Of a stretch of DNA of 64,000 bases, positions 11,331-21,671 are shown one piece after another. The DNA is from Echinometra lucunter (Eukaryota; Echinodermata; Echinoidea; Camarodonta; Echinometridae): contig CM057167.1 in NCBI GenBank assembly GCA_029962745.1, forward strand, positions 21,316,679 through 21,380,678, read 5' to 3'. The position numbers were made by a program, and so were the translations under genes. The notes beneath the pieces were generated by a model. The model ran no database searches. It saw only the letters and a program-made list of their open reading frames with translations, and had not been told where the DNA came from. The number at the start of each line of letters is the position of its first letter. Position 1 is the first letter of the stretch.

Positions 11331-11520
11331 AAAGTCAGTAAGTGTGGAATTAATGACAGCATTGCTACTCAGTATTTTTAGGCCGGGCTGAATAGACTTC
11401 TTGGTATAGGAACCAAAGAGCACCTGGACTTGAATGAAAGGACGGTGTTGCTTCTCTCCATTCTGTATTTTAGCTTAGAAAACATTATTATTCAGTTATC
11501 TTCTTAGGAATCACTGAACA
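11297..11520 (+). repeat. degenerate tandem copies of the GPCR-A 3' end
   Basis: The last codons of GPCR-A (GGCTGAAGAAACTTCTTGGT, 11302-11321) recur as GGCTGAATAGACTTCTTGGT at about 11385-11404, followed by a similarly related downstream stretch (ATTGCTACTCAG versus GTTGCTTCTCTCC, then TATTTTTAGG versus TATTTTAGCT). A third, weaker match (CTTCTTAGGAATCACTGAA) lies near 11500. The units are about 85-110 bp. They lie after the stop codon and are not translated as part of GPCR-A. Confidence 0.55.
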
Positions 11521-13312
11521 GCACTTGCACGCAACGGTGATTAAGGACAGCCTTGTTTCCCGCCATTCTGGAGAAGTCGACATTATTAAAAAAAAAAAAA
11601 CAATCAAAAAACAAACAAACAAACAAACCCTCAAATATCAATTTAACAGAAGAATACACTCTTTGCTGCATACTGAAGATGATTCTAATTTTAAAGAACA
11701 AATCTAACAAAACAGTAACGGATCAGATTTCATCAGTATTCTACTTTTGCTAAGATGATCATCACGTGACTAACATCGTATTGATATTCTTCTATTGCCA
11801 AGTAAACATGGACTATAAGCATATTGTATACAGTAACTCACCAGTCTTTATACGAATAAATAATTTTTTTTAAAAACCTCACCAGTCTTATACACTGCAC
11901 ATTCTTGCCTACTCGGAATATCTATAAATAGTATGTACATGTGTATGATTTGCGGGGACTGTAAATTGTATTCAATCACAATTACCGGTTGAGAGTGTAT
12001 ATTGTTTTAATTATTTATGATGTTGTAAAGCATGTTTACATTATATTGGGCATTATTTATTGAAAAAATATTACGCTTATGAAATATATTCACTGTTCTA
12101 TCCCATCACGATGAACACGAAAATGTGTCAATTCATAGCTCTTTCTATTCAGTCACTGTCTAGTGTTCTTCCCTTTTTCTTTATTTTTACACTACCCCAC
12201 GAAATTTCTGCTTTGCTTTTATATATTTCGCCACCTTCATGTTATTTTTCGCATGGGCAAAACGTAGACTTCTTCATATTTCGCTTTAACAATGTTTTCA
12301 ATCCAGTAAAGAGACATGACTATAATACATTTGGTAGGCCTTTCCCCCTTTTCTTTTTTGCAAAAGTTTTACATGCGTTGCTCGAGAGGAGAAAGTGGGG
12401 TTTGTCAACAAATAGCGAATTGCTATTTGCGAACCTCTAAGTTCCTTTGTCTAAAATTTTACAAGAAGTTTTCTTTTCTGCTAGCTAATAGGCATAATTC
12501 GTTTCGACAACTTCATTCTCACGCCCTCCTTATCAAATGATGTTATTGCCCCTCTATTACGCTTACAACTTAAATATTACCATTCTGTAAATTTTCAGTA
12601 ATTTGGTTTACATGTGCATCACGGTTGAAAAAAAAAAAGAATAAATCGATTAGACTAATAAATGAATAAAAATATTATTTTTTTTTACACTAAATCTCTG
12701 TTGCAGTGATGATAATGAATTTTCATTTAAAGAAAATCAGGAAATTGAAGTATTTCAAAGCTTTAAAGTATATTCTGCACAGGATTATAGTAAGAATTGC
12801 AATTCTGTATAGTGGTATATGATATGGTCGCAAAAATATCTATATATTACCAACATGAGTATAATTATTGTCGAAAGCATGTAAACGGTGGGTAATTTCT
12901 TCAGGTAATTAAAGGACATATTTTAAAAACATTTAACTGAAATCGATTCTTTGTGTGATTTTTTTTTTCTCTTCCTCATTTCTATTCGCTGGACTCGGCG
13001 TGATACAGTTCTGCCATTGCTGACTTCTTCCCTTTAATGTCTCACTCTTCTCATTGTTTTCTTCCGTATGTCCTGCTTTTGTTGAAAAGTACCACGGTAC
13101 CATGCAGGGTACAACCAGGGAGATCCCTGGTGCAACCATTGTAATTTGATGGTGTATGTTCAAATTAACGTGTAGTTTCATGGTATTATGTTCACACTAC
13201 GGTGTTTGTACCAATATGCACCAAGGGTACCACGGGGCTAAAGGTCGGTCCGAGACGTAAATAATCATATCTGATTGATACACGTCTGTAAAAACCCATT
13301 ACACACACAAGG
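11331..13312. other. 3' flank of GPCR-A and spacer
   Basis: Presumed 3' UTR and spacer. AATAAA occurs at about 11855 (GAATAAATAA), a possible polyadenylation signal for GPCR-A. Open frames at 12060-12540 are AT-rich without domain features. Poly-A and poly-T tracts lie near 11587, 12627 and 12960. Confidence 0.45.
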
Positions 13313-13513
13313 AAACCATGGTAAACCGATAAAAACAACTTTCCAAAAATCAACTTGAGGCAACTTCATTAGTCCTGTGTATCACCTTTAGAAATGTGAG
13401 GACTTTACGATGGCTTATTACGTAATCCGAACATGATTTGTATGGGCAGTACAATAGGCATTTGAAATTGCACTTGAGTTGATTTTTCGAAAGTAGTAGT
13501 TTTTACCACGTTG
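13313..13513. mobile_element. MITE of about 200 bp related to the 6525-6730 palindrome core
   Basis: The ends ACCATGGTAAACCGATAAAA and GTTTTTACCACGTTGGT are inverted, with arm words AAAATCAACTTGAGG and GAGTTGATTTTTCG. The interior has TTACGTAATCCGA, similar to TCGGATTACGACTACGTA in the 6341-6848 element. Non-coding, a second copy of one MITE family. Confidence 0.7.
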
Positions 13514-14029
13514 GTACTTATTTACAAGGGTGTTCTATCAGCCAACAGGCCGGTTCTCATTTAGCCTTGAATACAAAATGACGCTCAATACCGAGATCGT
13601 TGACACACGGAGAGGACCCATCTCGCACCAGTTGCAAACAATAATCTTTCCCTAGGTGCACGAACAAAAACAACTTTTGTTTCACATTCAGTTATTGCTG
13701 GATAATTAATATCCCAGTGACATTTCTTTCGCGGTCACCTCCTAACTCTAACCAACTTCTCCACATCGAAGCTGGGCCCAGAACTGTCTACTGGTGAAGA
13801 TTAAGGTTTCACTTTGCATTTTGGTCAGGTTTGGAGGGTTAGAGTTAATGGTAGCGCAGGGATGAAACCTTTAGTAATGCTTTCAGTAGAGGAATTTACC
13901 GAGAATGTCTCTGGATCAAACTGTAGAATCACAATAATATGGTTTTAGTTACCCAAGGTAGCCATATTAATATTACTACTGCTCTCCCTGCGGGTCCTGC
14001 AATTATAATTACCCCTACCCGGGGGGGGG
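13514..14029. other. spacer, no gene seen
   Basis: No open frame, repeat structure or RNA signature that I can identify, except a poly-G tract at about 14021-14033 against the left edge of the next MITE. Confidence 0.45.
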
Positions 14030-14191
14030 GGGGTTCATAAAGCTGCTCGTAAGTTACGCACGACTTTACGCACGACTGGAACATGTTCTTGGGTGCTAAT
14101 CAGATTCTCAATCATTTACATGTAGCACAATAACATATCAGTGGTGCGTAAAGTCGCGCGTAACTTACGAACAGCTTTATGAAACACCCCC
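14030..14191. mobile_element. 162-bp palindromic MITE (TTCATAAAGCTG family)
   Basis: The left end GGGTTCATAAAGCTGCTCGT pairs with the right end ACGAACAGCTTTATGAAACA, and the arms extend inward through AAGTTACGCACGACTTTACG. The loop is about 70 bp. The element at 22546-22853 has the same ends but a longer interior. Confidence 0.82.
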
Positions 14192-14204
14192 AGGAATGCC
14201 AGGT

Positions 14205-14914
14205 ACCCATTTGATTTGATTTGATTTGATTTGATTTATTTTCTTCTGCATACAATGACATTTTGGTAACATAATATACAAAAAAGCTACTTTTGACAAT
14301 AAATCACAAATATACAAGTATTTATATACAATCATTTTTCTTTAAAAACATATAAATGAAAACTTTTCCAAATTATTGTAAGTTCTTAAACATAATTCAT
14401 TAAACATAAAATCATTTGCCGAAGAACGATTGCCATTATAAGCAATATGCTTGAAAATATGGCAACCCCAAATAAATATTAAATAGATAAACATATCGAA
14501 TCAGCAGAATGGATAAAAAATAACTGAAATCCAAACTTGAAAGGATAGTGAAAATGATGATGATGATGTGGATGATGATGAAGATGATGTTGATGATGAT
14601 GATAATGATGATGATGATGATGATGAAATGATGACGATGATAAAAGATGATGATGATGATGATGATAAGGATGACATTGGTAATGATTTGAGAATGGTAT
14701 AAAGGATGGCGTCGTAAAAGCCTGAAGAGTTGACACAGAAATTTTACCTTGCATATTCTGAAGTAACATGGCCTTAATACCCTTGGGCCGAGAGGGATAC
14801 ATGCCATGTTCAGTTAAGATCAGTGCTGTTCGTTTATTTTCCACAAATTGAATAAAAACAAGCAAGATAAACAATCGGGAGCAAAACATCTTGTCCAATG
14901 ATGTAAGCACCTGG
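14205..14914. repeat. TTTGA tail-like repeat and (GAT)n microsatellite
   Basis: TTTGATTTGATTTGATTTGA at 14212-14236 followed by TTTATTTTCTTCTGCATACA looks like the tail of an inverted non-LTR or SINE insertion (inference only). From about 14551 to 14670 there is an imperfect (GATGAT)n array. The His-rich and Ile-rich open frames on the minus strand are products of this array. Confidence 0.5.
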
Positions 14915-14986
14915 TGAGGATCGAACCGAGGACCTCTCGCACGACAGGCCTTGACCACTTTCCCTCAGTGCTCCCGCTATATAGCC
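14915..14986 (-). mobile_element. tRNA-derived SINE head, reverse orientation
   Basis: On the minus strand the sequence reads as a tRNA-like head: an A-box-like segment AAAGTGGTCAAGGC and a B box CGGTTCGATCC (complement of 14918-14928), separated by a typical distance. There are no clean acceptor-stem ends, so this is a SINE head or tRNA pseudogene and not a functional tRNA. The downstream body on the minus strand runs into 14820-14900 and the GAT array. Confidence 0.55.
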
Positions 14987-15777
14987 TTGTTCTCCTGTCA
15001 AGGAAAATACAGTCCATGCCACCATGGTTAATAAATTACCGCTCAGGGGCTGCGCCAGGGTATTTTGATAGGGGGGGGGGGGCAAGATGACACATAGGTG
15101 AATTTATTGACGTTTTAAATGAACAAATAGGGGTATTATCTAGTTTCAAGCCCCATGCCTCTATTTTCCCACCCTCTTCTTTCTTCTTCTTCCTCCTGTT
15201 CTTCTTTTCTCCTCTTTTTTATCGCTTGAAAAATGCCCCCCCCCCCCGTAGCGCCGCCCCATGACCACTGCCTTTTATTTTGTGTCCAATGCAAATACTA
15301 AAAATGATGTTGTCAAAACATACATTCCGAATTTCATATAAAGTCGTCTGCTTAGAAGGAGGAGGGCGTTAACTCGATTTGCTCTTGAAGTGGATATTAA
15401 TCAAATCATTTCAGGCAGATAATTCAATTGTCGATTAATTAAAATGTGCAGTACGTCAAGTAACCAGTTGAAAATCTTATTGCAATGACTATCTTCACAC
15501 ACGTACACAGTTATGTTCGAACGAGGTTTGCCACAAAACGAAAAAATAAATAAATAAAAAAGATCAAGAAAACGCCCACCGAGCTCCAGACAGACAAACT
15601 CATATTTTGGAAATTAATACAACTCATCCCATTTTGAGTGGGTTGGGCAAACGGATCATTTTCATTCAAATTATTTTTTCGCTCCGGTGAATAAATGATT
15701 GTTACAACCTGTTTAAGAAAACATTCCTCATGAACAATAACCAATTATTTGACTATTCTGTAGTAAACCTCGGTACC
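14987..15777. other. spacer with poly-G and poly-C tracts
   Basis: No gene seen. The phrase GGGGCTGCGCCAGGGTATTT followed by a G12 tract (15071-15082), and its counterpart poly-C before GTAGCGCCGCCCC at 15236-15258, look like opposite-facing copies of the same poly-G-associated repeat end. Confidence 0.4.
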
Positions 15778-15861
15778 ATGGATCAGTATACTATAGAACG
15801 TCTGCGCCATCAGGAAGTGAATTTGGAATATTGCGGGCCATTGGGCGTAGTTCGTGTACCG
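15778..15861 (+). CDS. possible small first exon upstream of GPCR-B
   Basis: The ATG has a strong context (GGTACCATGG). The frame runs 28 codons (MDQYTIERLRHQEVNLEYCG, then PLGVVRVP) without a stop into a good donor, CCG|GTAAGT. The acceptor in front of the GPCR-B exon (TTTTCAG, 16801-16807) would join it out of phase with the receptor frame, so either another exon lies between or this is not part of GPCR-B. It is unrecognised and could be a chance open frame. Confidence 0.25.
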
Positions 15862-16807
15862 GTAAGTTTAATGCTGTCTAAAGTTTAATAATGCTGTCTG
15901 AAGTATAATATTTGTATTTACGGAGAGGATAATATGAACAGTCTGGAATGTCTCAAGGATATCCGGCTATGAAATAATCAGAACAAGCTCCATGTCTGCA
16001 GCAAGAAACTATAAACATATATATGTGATACATGCATTTACGTTGAGGACCATGGCAAGATACATTATGATATATATTGTCTCGATTAGATAATGGTATG
16101 ATTAATCTATATTATAAATTTAGGCCTATCAGTGTTGGAAATTTTCTAAATGTATTGTTGCTTTGTTACTGCTTTGCAGTATCTTCAGGCACTCCATTCT
16201 GGTATACAAATTTATCACACATTAAGTACTCAGGTCTCGCTGATGTGCTTGCTACGAAATTGCATCAATTTTGCACAGTAAGCACTACTTTCCAGATCTT
16301 TTTTTAATTATAGAATATATTCTCTTCTGCTGTTAGTTCTATTCTATCCATGTTTTCCAAAATTTTCTGTCAGTTTTCCATTTATTATTCGTCAATTATC
16401 ATTCAAAGGTGAAATTAAACGTGTAATGCATTTGTGATCACATCGAATATTATTGTGAAAAGCCATAACTACGCAGTGGAAAATCTTGATCTTCTGTTAG
16501 TTGTCCCACAAGAAAGGGGTCGTGGCACTAAAATACCAGCGCAATTTTCATGACTTCATGCGCTCTCCCTCTTTTCTAATCGTCCTCGTCTACTGACCTT
16601 TCTCTTGAACATGTTGTATGCTGGAAAGTCCATCTTGCCATAAAGCAGATCTTACTTTAAACAGACAATCCAGAGTCAATCATTATTCTAGATTCTAGTT
16701 TGTTATGGGTTTTTTTGTTTCACGTTGATTTTCGTTCATTTTTATTGTCAGGTTTCATGCTCCTAAAATGACATTTGAAAAGTAGGCACGATCTATCTCG
16801 TTTTCAG
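15862..16807 (+). other. spacer or putative intron before GPCR-B
   Basis: AT-rich with no recognised coding sequence. It ends in TCTCGTTTTCAG, a plausible acceptor 85 bp before the chosen GPCR-B start. Another acceptor-like site (CTGCTTTGCAG) is at about 16179. The donor at the left edge is GTAAGTTT. Confidence 0.35.
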
Positions 16808-16892
16808 GTTCGACGGGGGACGAGTTGATCAAGTGACTACTAAATGGAAAATACATGATTCACCTCTCTTCATTGCGATCTCTAATGAAAAG

Positions 16893-18431
16893 ATGAACCT
16901 CACAGACTTCGGAGATGGTGATTATTACGTCATTGTGTGCAACAGAACCATTGTTGTTGAACGAGGCGAGTATGTTCTCCACGACTACACCCTTCGCGTT
17001 GCCTTGGCAACCATCGTCTGCATCATCTTCATGGTGGGAATCTTCGGCAACTCTCTGGTCGTCATCGCCGTCGGGGCTTCCCGTCGACTCCACGACACGA
17101 CCAATGTCTTCGTGGTCAATCTCGCCGTCGCCAACCTCATCTTATGCCTCCTTCTGCCGTTCCACGCCGGGACGCTCCTCCACAGGGGCAGCTGCCACAT
17201 CCCCGACCTCATCTGCCAGTTCGTTGCGGCCCTGACACTGATGACGGTCGGCTGCAGCATCGTCTCCATGGCGCTAATCGCTTTCTACCGCTACCATCTA
17301 TTCCGGAGCAACTTGAACCCGAATACGGCCCTCCTGAACATCTTCAAGAAACGCAACCTGGTCGTCATGGTCGCGTTCTCATGGCTCTACCCAGTCTTCC
17401 TCATGTGTATCTTCATACCAGCTGGTGTCGGCTCGCTGGGATACTCGCAACAATACAAGGTATGTTCGCAGGACTCGGACAACGACAACTCGGATTATCT
17501 GAGCCTGACAGCAGGATTGTCTGTTCAGCTTCCAGCCTTTGTGATCATCGTCGTCTGCTATGCGCTCATACTACGATTTGTGCGAAACCATGACAGGAAT
17601 TTGGCGCAGAGTATTTCTCCATCCGTACATTCCACATCCACGCTGCAGTCGAATATCGAAGTAGAGGTTTCTGACGTGGACAATGTTGACAATGCCTCGG
17701 GGTGCCCAAACCAGTCTTCTGGTCAGAAAGACGCCTGCCCTTCAGTACAACCTTCATCCAATTCTGTACATTCAGCAGCTCCTACATCAGATTCTGCTCC
17801 CTCTTCCGAACTTCCGTCTTTCGGTTCTCCCGTCTCTAAAGACTCTTCCAAAGGTGTCAAAATGGGTTCATCTCCGCTTCCTGAAGACATTACCTCTCAT
17901 GAACCAAACCCTGCACACTTTCTTAGAAACAAAGTCCAAGAAGATCAAAGCTCACATCTTCCTAATTCTTCTAATCTTAACCAACCAAGGACCACCGAAT
18001 CAACTTCTGCTGTAGACATCTCTCATATCCGAGTCATCCCACGATCAGTGTCAGGGAATTTAAAGTCCAAATCAGCTAGCAACCCCTCCCCAAACCAGGT
18101 TATGACTTTGGACCGACTTTCAGCCATCAAACTGAAGAAGCTTTACAAGAAGCAACTCCGTATCACCATCAACCTCTTTATTGTTGTCTGTGCATACACC
18201 CTATGCGTCCTACCACTTGGCATTGCCGTTTTAATACCTCCCAGTGATCCAGTGATCCCATGGTTTACAGTGGTCTTTTTGAGCAGTTGTTGCGTGAATC
18301 CTATGATCTATGCTCTGAAACATCCGACCTTCAAAGAAGTTTTCCCTTGCATTGTAAAATGCCGTTTCGATGATATCCCTGAACCGACGCGGTTGGTGAG
18401 GTCGATTCGAGGATGCCGAGATCCGTCCTAA
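16893..18431 (+). CDS. class A (rhodopsin-like) GPCR, paralogue B
   Basis: Tandem paralogue of the receptor 5.6 kb upstream, likewise a seven-helix membrane protein of unknown ligand. Starting at the first ATG of the frame gives 512 residues. This start is preferred because Asn1.50 (53), position 2.50 (81), Cys3.25 (108) and Arg3.50 (133) then fall at exactly the same residue numbers as in paralogue A. N-glycosylation sites are NLT (2-4) and NRT (17-19). TM2 reads LAVAN, so the normally near-invariant Asp2.50 is Asn; TM3 ends in YRY instead of DRY; TM6 is CVLP (no Trp6.48); TM7 has NPMIY (469-473). The third intracellular loop is about 190 residues, Ser/Pro-rich and free of helices. Such single-exon, fast-evolving receptors form large expansions in sea urchins (established). 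Partial copies of its 3' end follow. Possible poly-A signal at 19129-19134. Confidence 0.9.
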   Translation: MNLTDFGDGDYYVIVCNRTIVVERGEYVLHDYTLRVALATIVCIIFMVGIFGNSLVVIAVGASRRLHDTTNVFVVNLAVANLILCLLLPFHAGTLLHRGSCHIPDLICQFVAALTLMTVGCSIVSMALIAFYRYHLFRSNLNPNTALLNIFKKRNLVVMVAFSWLYPVFLMCIFIPAGVGSLGYSQQYKVCSQDSDNDNSDYLSLTAGLSVQLPAFVIIVVCYALILRFVRNHDRNLAQSISPSVHSTSTLQSNIEVEVSDVDNVDNASGCPNQSSGQKDACPSVQPSSNSVHSAAPTSDSAPSSELPSFGSPVSKDSSKGVKMGSSPLPEDITSHEPNPAHFLRNKVQEDQSSHLPNSSNLNQPRTTESTSAVDISHIRVIPRSVSGNLKSKSASNPSPNQVMTLDRLSAIKLKKLYKKQLRITINLFIVVCAYTLCVLPLGIAVLIPPSDPVIPWFTVVFLSSCCVNPMIYALKHPTFKEVFPCIVKCRFDDIPEPTRLVRSIRGCRDPS

Positions 18432-18477
18432 ATTCAGTAACATTGTTTTTGTCGAGAAATGAAGACAATGAGTTGAT

Positions 18478-18640
18478 GACACCTTGGTTTACGGTGATTT
18501 TCTTGAGCAGTGTTGCTTGAATCCGATCATCCCTGCTGTAAAGTATCCAACATACAGTGAGATTTTCGCAACGTTGCCGTTTAGAGGAAATCCTGCATCG
18601 CGCAGGGTGAAATCGAAAATGATTCAGGGATATAGGAGTT
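18478..18640 (+). pseudogene. GPCR TM7 fragment, copy 2
   Basis: After allowing one missing base within AGCAG-TGTTGC, the translation keeps a TM7-like stretch with LNPII in place of VNPMI and a following YPTYSEIF matching HPTFKEVF of GPCR-B. The frame is broken by the deletion and there is no start, so it is a non-functional partial duplicate. Only TM7 and the beginning of the cytoplasmic tail are represented. Confidence 0.7.
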
Positions 18641-18684
18641 CTTTTTAAACTTGTAACATTTTGTCCAGAAAATAACAACTGGTG

Positions 18685-18863
18685 AAATCTTGGCTTTACA
18701 GTGATTTCTTAAGCAGCTGCTGCTGCTACTTGAATCCGATCATCTTTGCCCTGAAGCAGACAACTTTCAGTGATGTCTTTGCTTTCATTTCACGTCGGTT
18801 TAAGAAAATGTCTGAATCGTCATAATGATAATTATGAAGTCCATTCGAAGAGGCGACGATCAT
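18685..18863 (+). pseudogene. GPCR TM7 fragment, copy 3
   Basis: One frame reads FLSSCC, then LNPIIFALK, then TTFSDVFAFISRRFKKM, parallel to the TM7 and helix-8 region of GPCR-B (VNPMIYALKHPTFKEV). One extra codon lies in the SSCCC run. The NPxxY Tyr is Phe. The unit continues with GAAGTCCATTCGAAGAGG, matching GAGGTCGATTCGAGGATG at the GPCR-B tail. No other receptor helices precede it, so it is a fragment. Confidence 0.7.
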
Positions 18864-19502
18864 CTTAAAGTCATTACACAGGTACATTGCGATCAGATTA
18901 CGACTTGAATTTGAAAGAAATTTGCATAGGATGAAAAATATGGAATATTTTGATAAAATAAAATCATCCAGAATTCGGATTGAGGGTCCCTGTGCGAGAC
19001 CTAGGCCTTTGGCGACATTTATTTATTTATTTTTTGTTTGCATTGATGTCAGAACAGAGAAAATAATGTATATCAATTTTTTAATTACTGTGAAAAAATA
19101 TATATTTTATGTTTCGTATCATTTTGGAAATAAAACTTAAATTTAAACTTCAACTTGACATCATGTTAATGTTGTGAATATGAAAACACGTATTAGTGAT
19201 TTTTTTTTCTATCGTCTTGTCATTATGAATATCTTTTATCGGTTCTCACTTGTCTGTTGTACTTGTATTTCGATTATTTATGAAAAGTAATGTGCATAAC
19301 CTTCATCTCCAAAAAGTCTAATCCATAGACTCTCTATCACAAGCTTGGTGTTTTTTAATGTTTCGTAATAATTATAGAAAACCTGTGACATAACGAAAAT
19401 TGAGGGAAATAGTGAAGGTAAAAAAGGGGGGAAAGAGAAAGAGAGGAAGAGAGAGGAAAGAGAAAGAGGGTTGCCAAAGGAAAGAGAAAGGGATCGAGTG
19501 AG
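18864..19502. other. 3' flank of the GPCR cluster
   Basis: No gene seen. An AATAAA at 19129-19134 could serve GPCR-B, although the TM7 copies would then lie in its 3' UTR. A purine-rich GAAAGAGA tract occupies about 19430-19495. Confidence 0.4.
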
Positions 19503-19506
19503 TTAA

Positions 19507-20068
19507 AGGGAAAGTCCACCCCAGAAGTTTCTCTGTTTCAATAAAAGGAGTTAAATTTGAACAGCATGTTAAAAAATAAATGAGCAAAATAATTCGTCAA
19601 AGAATAAGAAAATTATACTCATTTACATATTCTAGTAAATTACTCTCGGCTCTGCAAATTGGCAACACTGATGACATCATATGCGAGCAGCTCTCCATTC
19701 ACTTTGTACATAAAATTTCACATTTTCTCAATTTTCTTGGAAGTTACACATTTTCTACCCCCATAGTCCATGTATGTTCAGAAGAATTGCTTTTTACATA
19801 ACTTACTTTGACTATGGGGTGAGAAAATGTGTAACTTTCAAGAAAATTTAGAAAATGTGAAATTTCATGTACAAAGTGAATGGAAAGCTGCTCGCATATG
19901 ATGTCATCAGTGTTGCCAATTTGCAGAGCCGAGAGTAATTTATTAGAAAATGTAAATGAGTGTAATTTTCTTATTCTTTGACCGATTTTGCTCATTTCTT
20001 TTTTTAAATGCTGTTCAAATTTAACTCCTTTTATTGAAACAGTGAAACTTCTGGGGTGGACTTTCCCT
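19507..20068. mobile_element. 562-bp fold-back element flanked by TTAA
   Basis: Almost the whole element is two inverted arms of about 250 bp: AGGGAAAGTCCACCCCAGAA at the left and TTCTGGGGTGGACTTTCCCT at the right. TTAA is present on both sides (19503-19506 and 20069-20072), the target preferred by piggyBac-type transposases. The arms contain GCAAATTGGCAACACTGATG and its inverse. Arm identity is high. No coding capacity, so non-autonomous. The ends are shared with the element at 25367-25980. Confidence 0.88.
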
Positions 20069-20072
20069 TTAA

Positions 20073-20197
20073 AGAGAGAGAGAGAGGGGGGGGGGGGGGG
20101 GGGCAAAGAGAGAAGAGGGTTATACATGCAGGGAATACAAATGATTATGCTCTTTCCAAACCTTTATTGTAATATTGCCTTTCCTGTATCGTGTGTT

Positions 20198-20232
<35 letters not shown>

Positions 20233-20623
20233 TATTCTGTTTCTCTTTTAAGAAAATTCCTTGTCGGATCAATTATCTGTACTCAGTCCCTGGGATGTTT
20301 TTTTTTCTTCATCATCCCATCTACGTATTATGAGGACGTAGTCTGAGTACAATTATGGCCAGGTTATTAAATAGTATCGTATTTTAAGTTTCATGCAATG
20401 ATGACATTGTATTTTGAGCATTACAAAAATAAATGAACATACTGCATGTTAATGTGTATTTGTACTATTAGTCTTCCTGGTGAATTTCAAATGTCTTATA
20501 CCAGTGTTAGTATATATCACCGAGACGATAATATTTTTACGACGTAAGTCTCTATGATCTTGATTTGATTGTGTCGTTTCTGGACCAGATGGCGCTCTTC
20601 TAAAATGCATAGAGAATCTATAT
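20073..20623. other. spacer with purine/pyrimidine microsatellites
   Basis: An AG run plus poly-G occupies 20073-20103 and a (CT)n array lies at about 20199-20231. No gene seen. The sequence up to 20623 is unremarkable and AT-rich. Confidence 0.45.
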
Positions 20624-21671
20624 AGTAACCGTGTGTCCCCCCCCCCCCCAAAAAAAAAAAAAAAAATTACACTTTTGAAATGGCTGCCAAATAAAAAATA
20701 TATGTGATTCTGGCGGAAAAGGTTTGTATTTATGGATAGCTCATGGACTCAACTTTCACATGAGACCAAAAAGGCTGAAAATAATTCATGCTTGGGTGAG
20801 CACTGCTCACTTTTGAAGGGTATGAAAATTAGGTTGCGCAGGAATTGCGCCTTCCAATTTGTGAGAGGTAAGTCCTTTGGAGGTTACAAAATTGAGGGTG
20901 ATATGATAAATTCGTGATCAGTTGCAATCAGTTTAGGTTTGCTGAGTGAATTTTATGGTTTATGAAATCAAAATTTTATGCATGAGCGAACGGGATTTGC
21001 ATTCATTATTGTAGCATTGTACCTTTCCCCGGTAGACTCAGTGGTGTGTTCATGGGAGTCAGGATTGGGTGATGGTACATAACATGGTGCAGGGGAGGTG
21101 AGATGTAAGGTAGGACTTTGTTGGGTAGATTGGATAAGGGTTAAGAGGACATGCATGCCCCCCCCCCCCCCCCCCTCTCTCTCTCTCTTCATGGGTGTGT
21201 TTGTGCATATCTTGACAATTCACATCCATTGGTCTCCTCTCCAAAATATCCCGACCACACTCCCTTATCCCGAATTCTACGTGCATTTCCAAAATTGGAC
21301 TGGGACTGGTATCACCCATTGACACCTGAAGTCAAAATTTTGATTTAATAAACCATAAAATTCGCTTAGCAAACCTGAACTGATTGCAACTGATCATGAA
21401 TTCATCACATCACCCTCAATTCTGTTACCTCCAAAGGACTCATCTCTCAAAAATTGAAAGGTGCAATTCCTGCGCAACCTAATTTTCATACCCTTTACAA
21501 AAGTGAGCACTGCTCACCCAAGCATGAATTATTTTCGGCCTTTTTGGACTCATATGAAAGTTGAGTCCATCAGCCATCCATACATATAAACCTTTTCTTC
21601 CAGAATCATGTATTTTTCATTTGGCAGCCATTTCAAAAGTGTAAATTTTTTTGGGGGGACGCACGGCATAC
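20624..21671. mobile_element. 1.05-kb fold-back element with long arms
   Basis: The arms are about 360 bp (20629-20985 and 21330-21666) and near-perfect inverted copies. Examples are TTGGGTGAGCACTGCTCACT near 20793 with AGTGAGCACTGCTCACCCAA near 21502, and CCGTGTGTCC with GGACGCACGG at the extremities. Each arm carries a C or G homopolymer next to its tip. The central 340 bp includes a poly-C/CT tract (21159-21188). No transposase frame is present. The flanking duplication is not resolved, so the edges may be off by several bases. Confidence 0.82.

Larger units (their letters stand above)
18261..18863 (+). repeat. threefold tandem repeat of the GPCR-B TM7 and tail segment
   Basis: Unit 1 is the genuine TM7-to-stop part of GPCR-B (from TGGTTTACAGTGG at 18261). 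Unit 2 begins at 18485 (TGGTTTACGGTGATTTTCTT) and unit 3 at about 18691 (TGGCTTTACAGTGATTTCTT). Spacings are about 224 and 206 bp. Similarity includes the 3' flank (GTAACATTGTTTTTGTCGAGAAA versus GTAACATTTTGTCCAGAAAA), so whole units were duplicated. The copies are well diverged. Confidence 0.8.

Noticed and set aside
14436..14958. Minus-strand open frames rich in Ile or His
   Set aside because: They are reading frames through the (GAT)n microsatellite and the adjacent reversed SINE head.
16833..16892. Upstream extension of the GPCR-B frame to GTG
   Set aside because: Non-ATG start directly behind a likely splice acceptor; the ATG at 16893 aligns key residues with GPCR-A.
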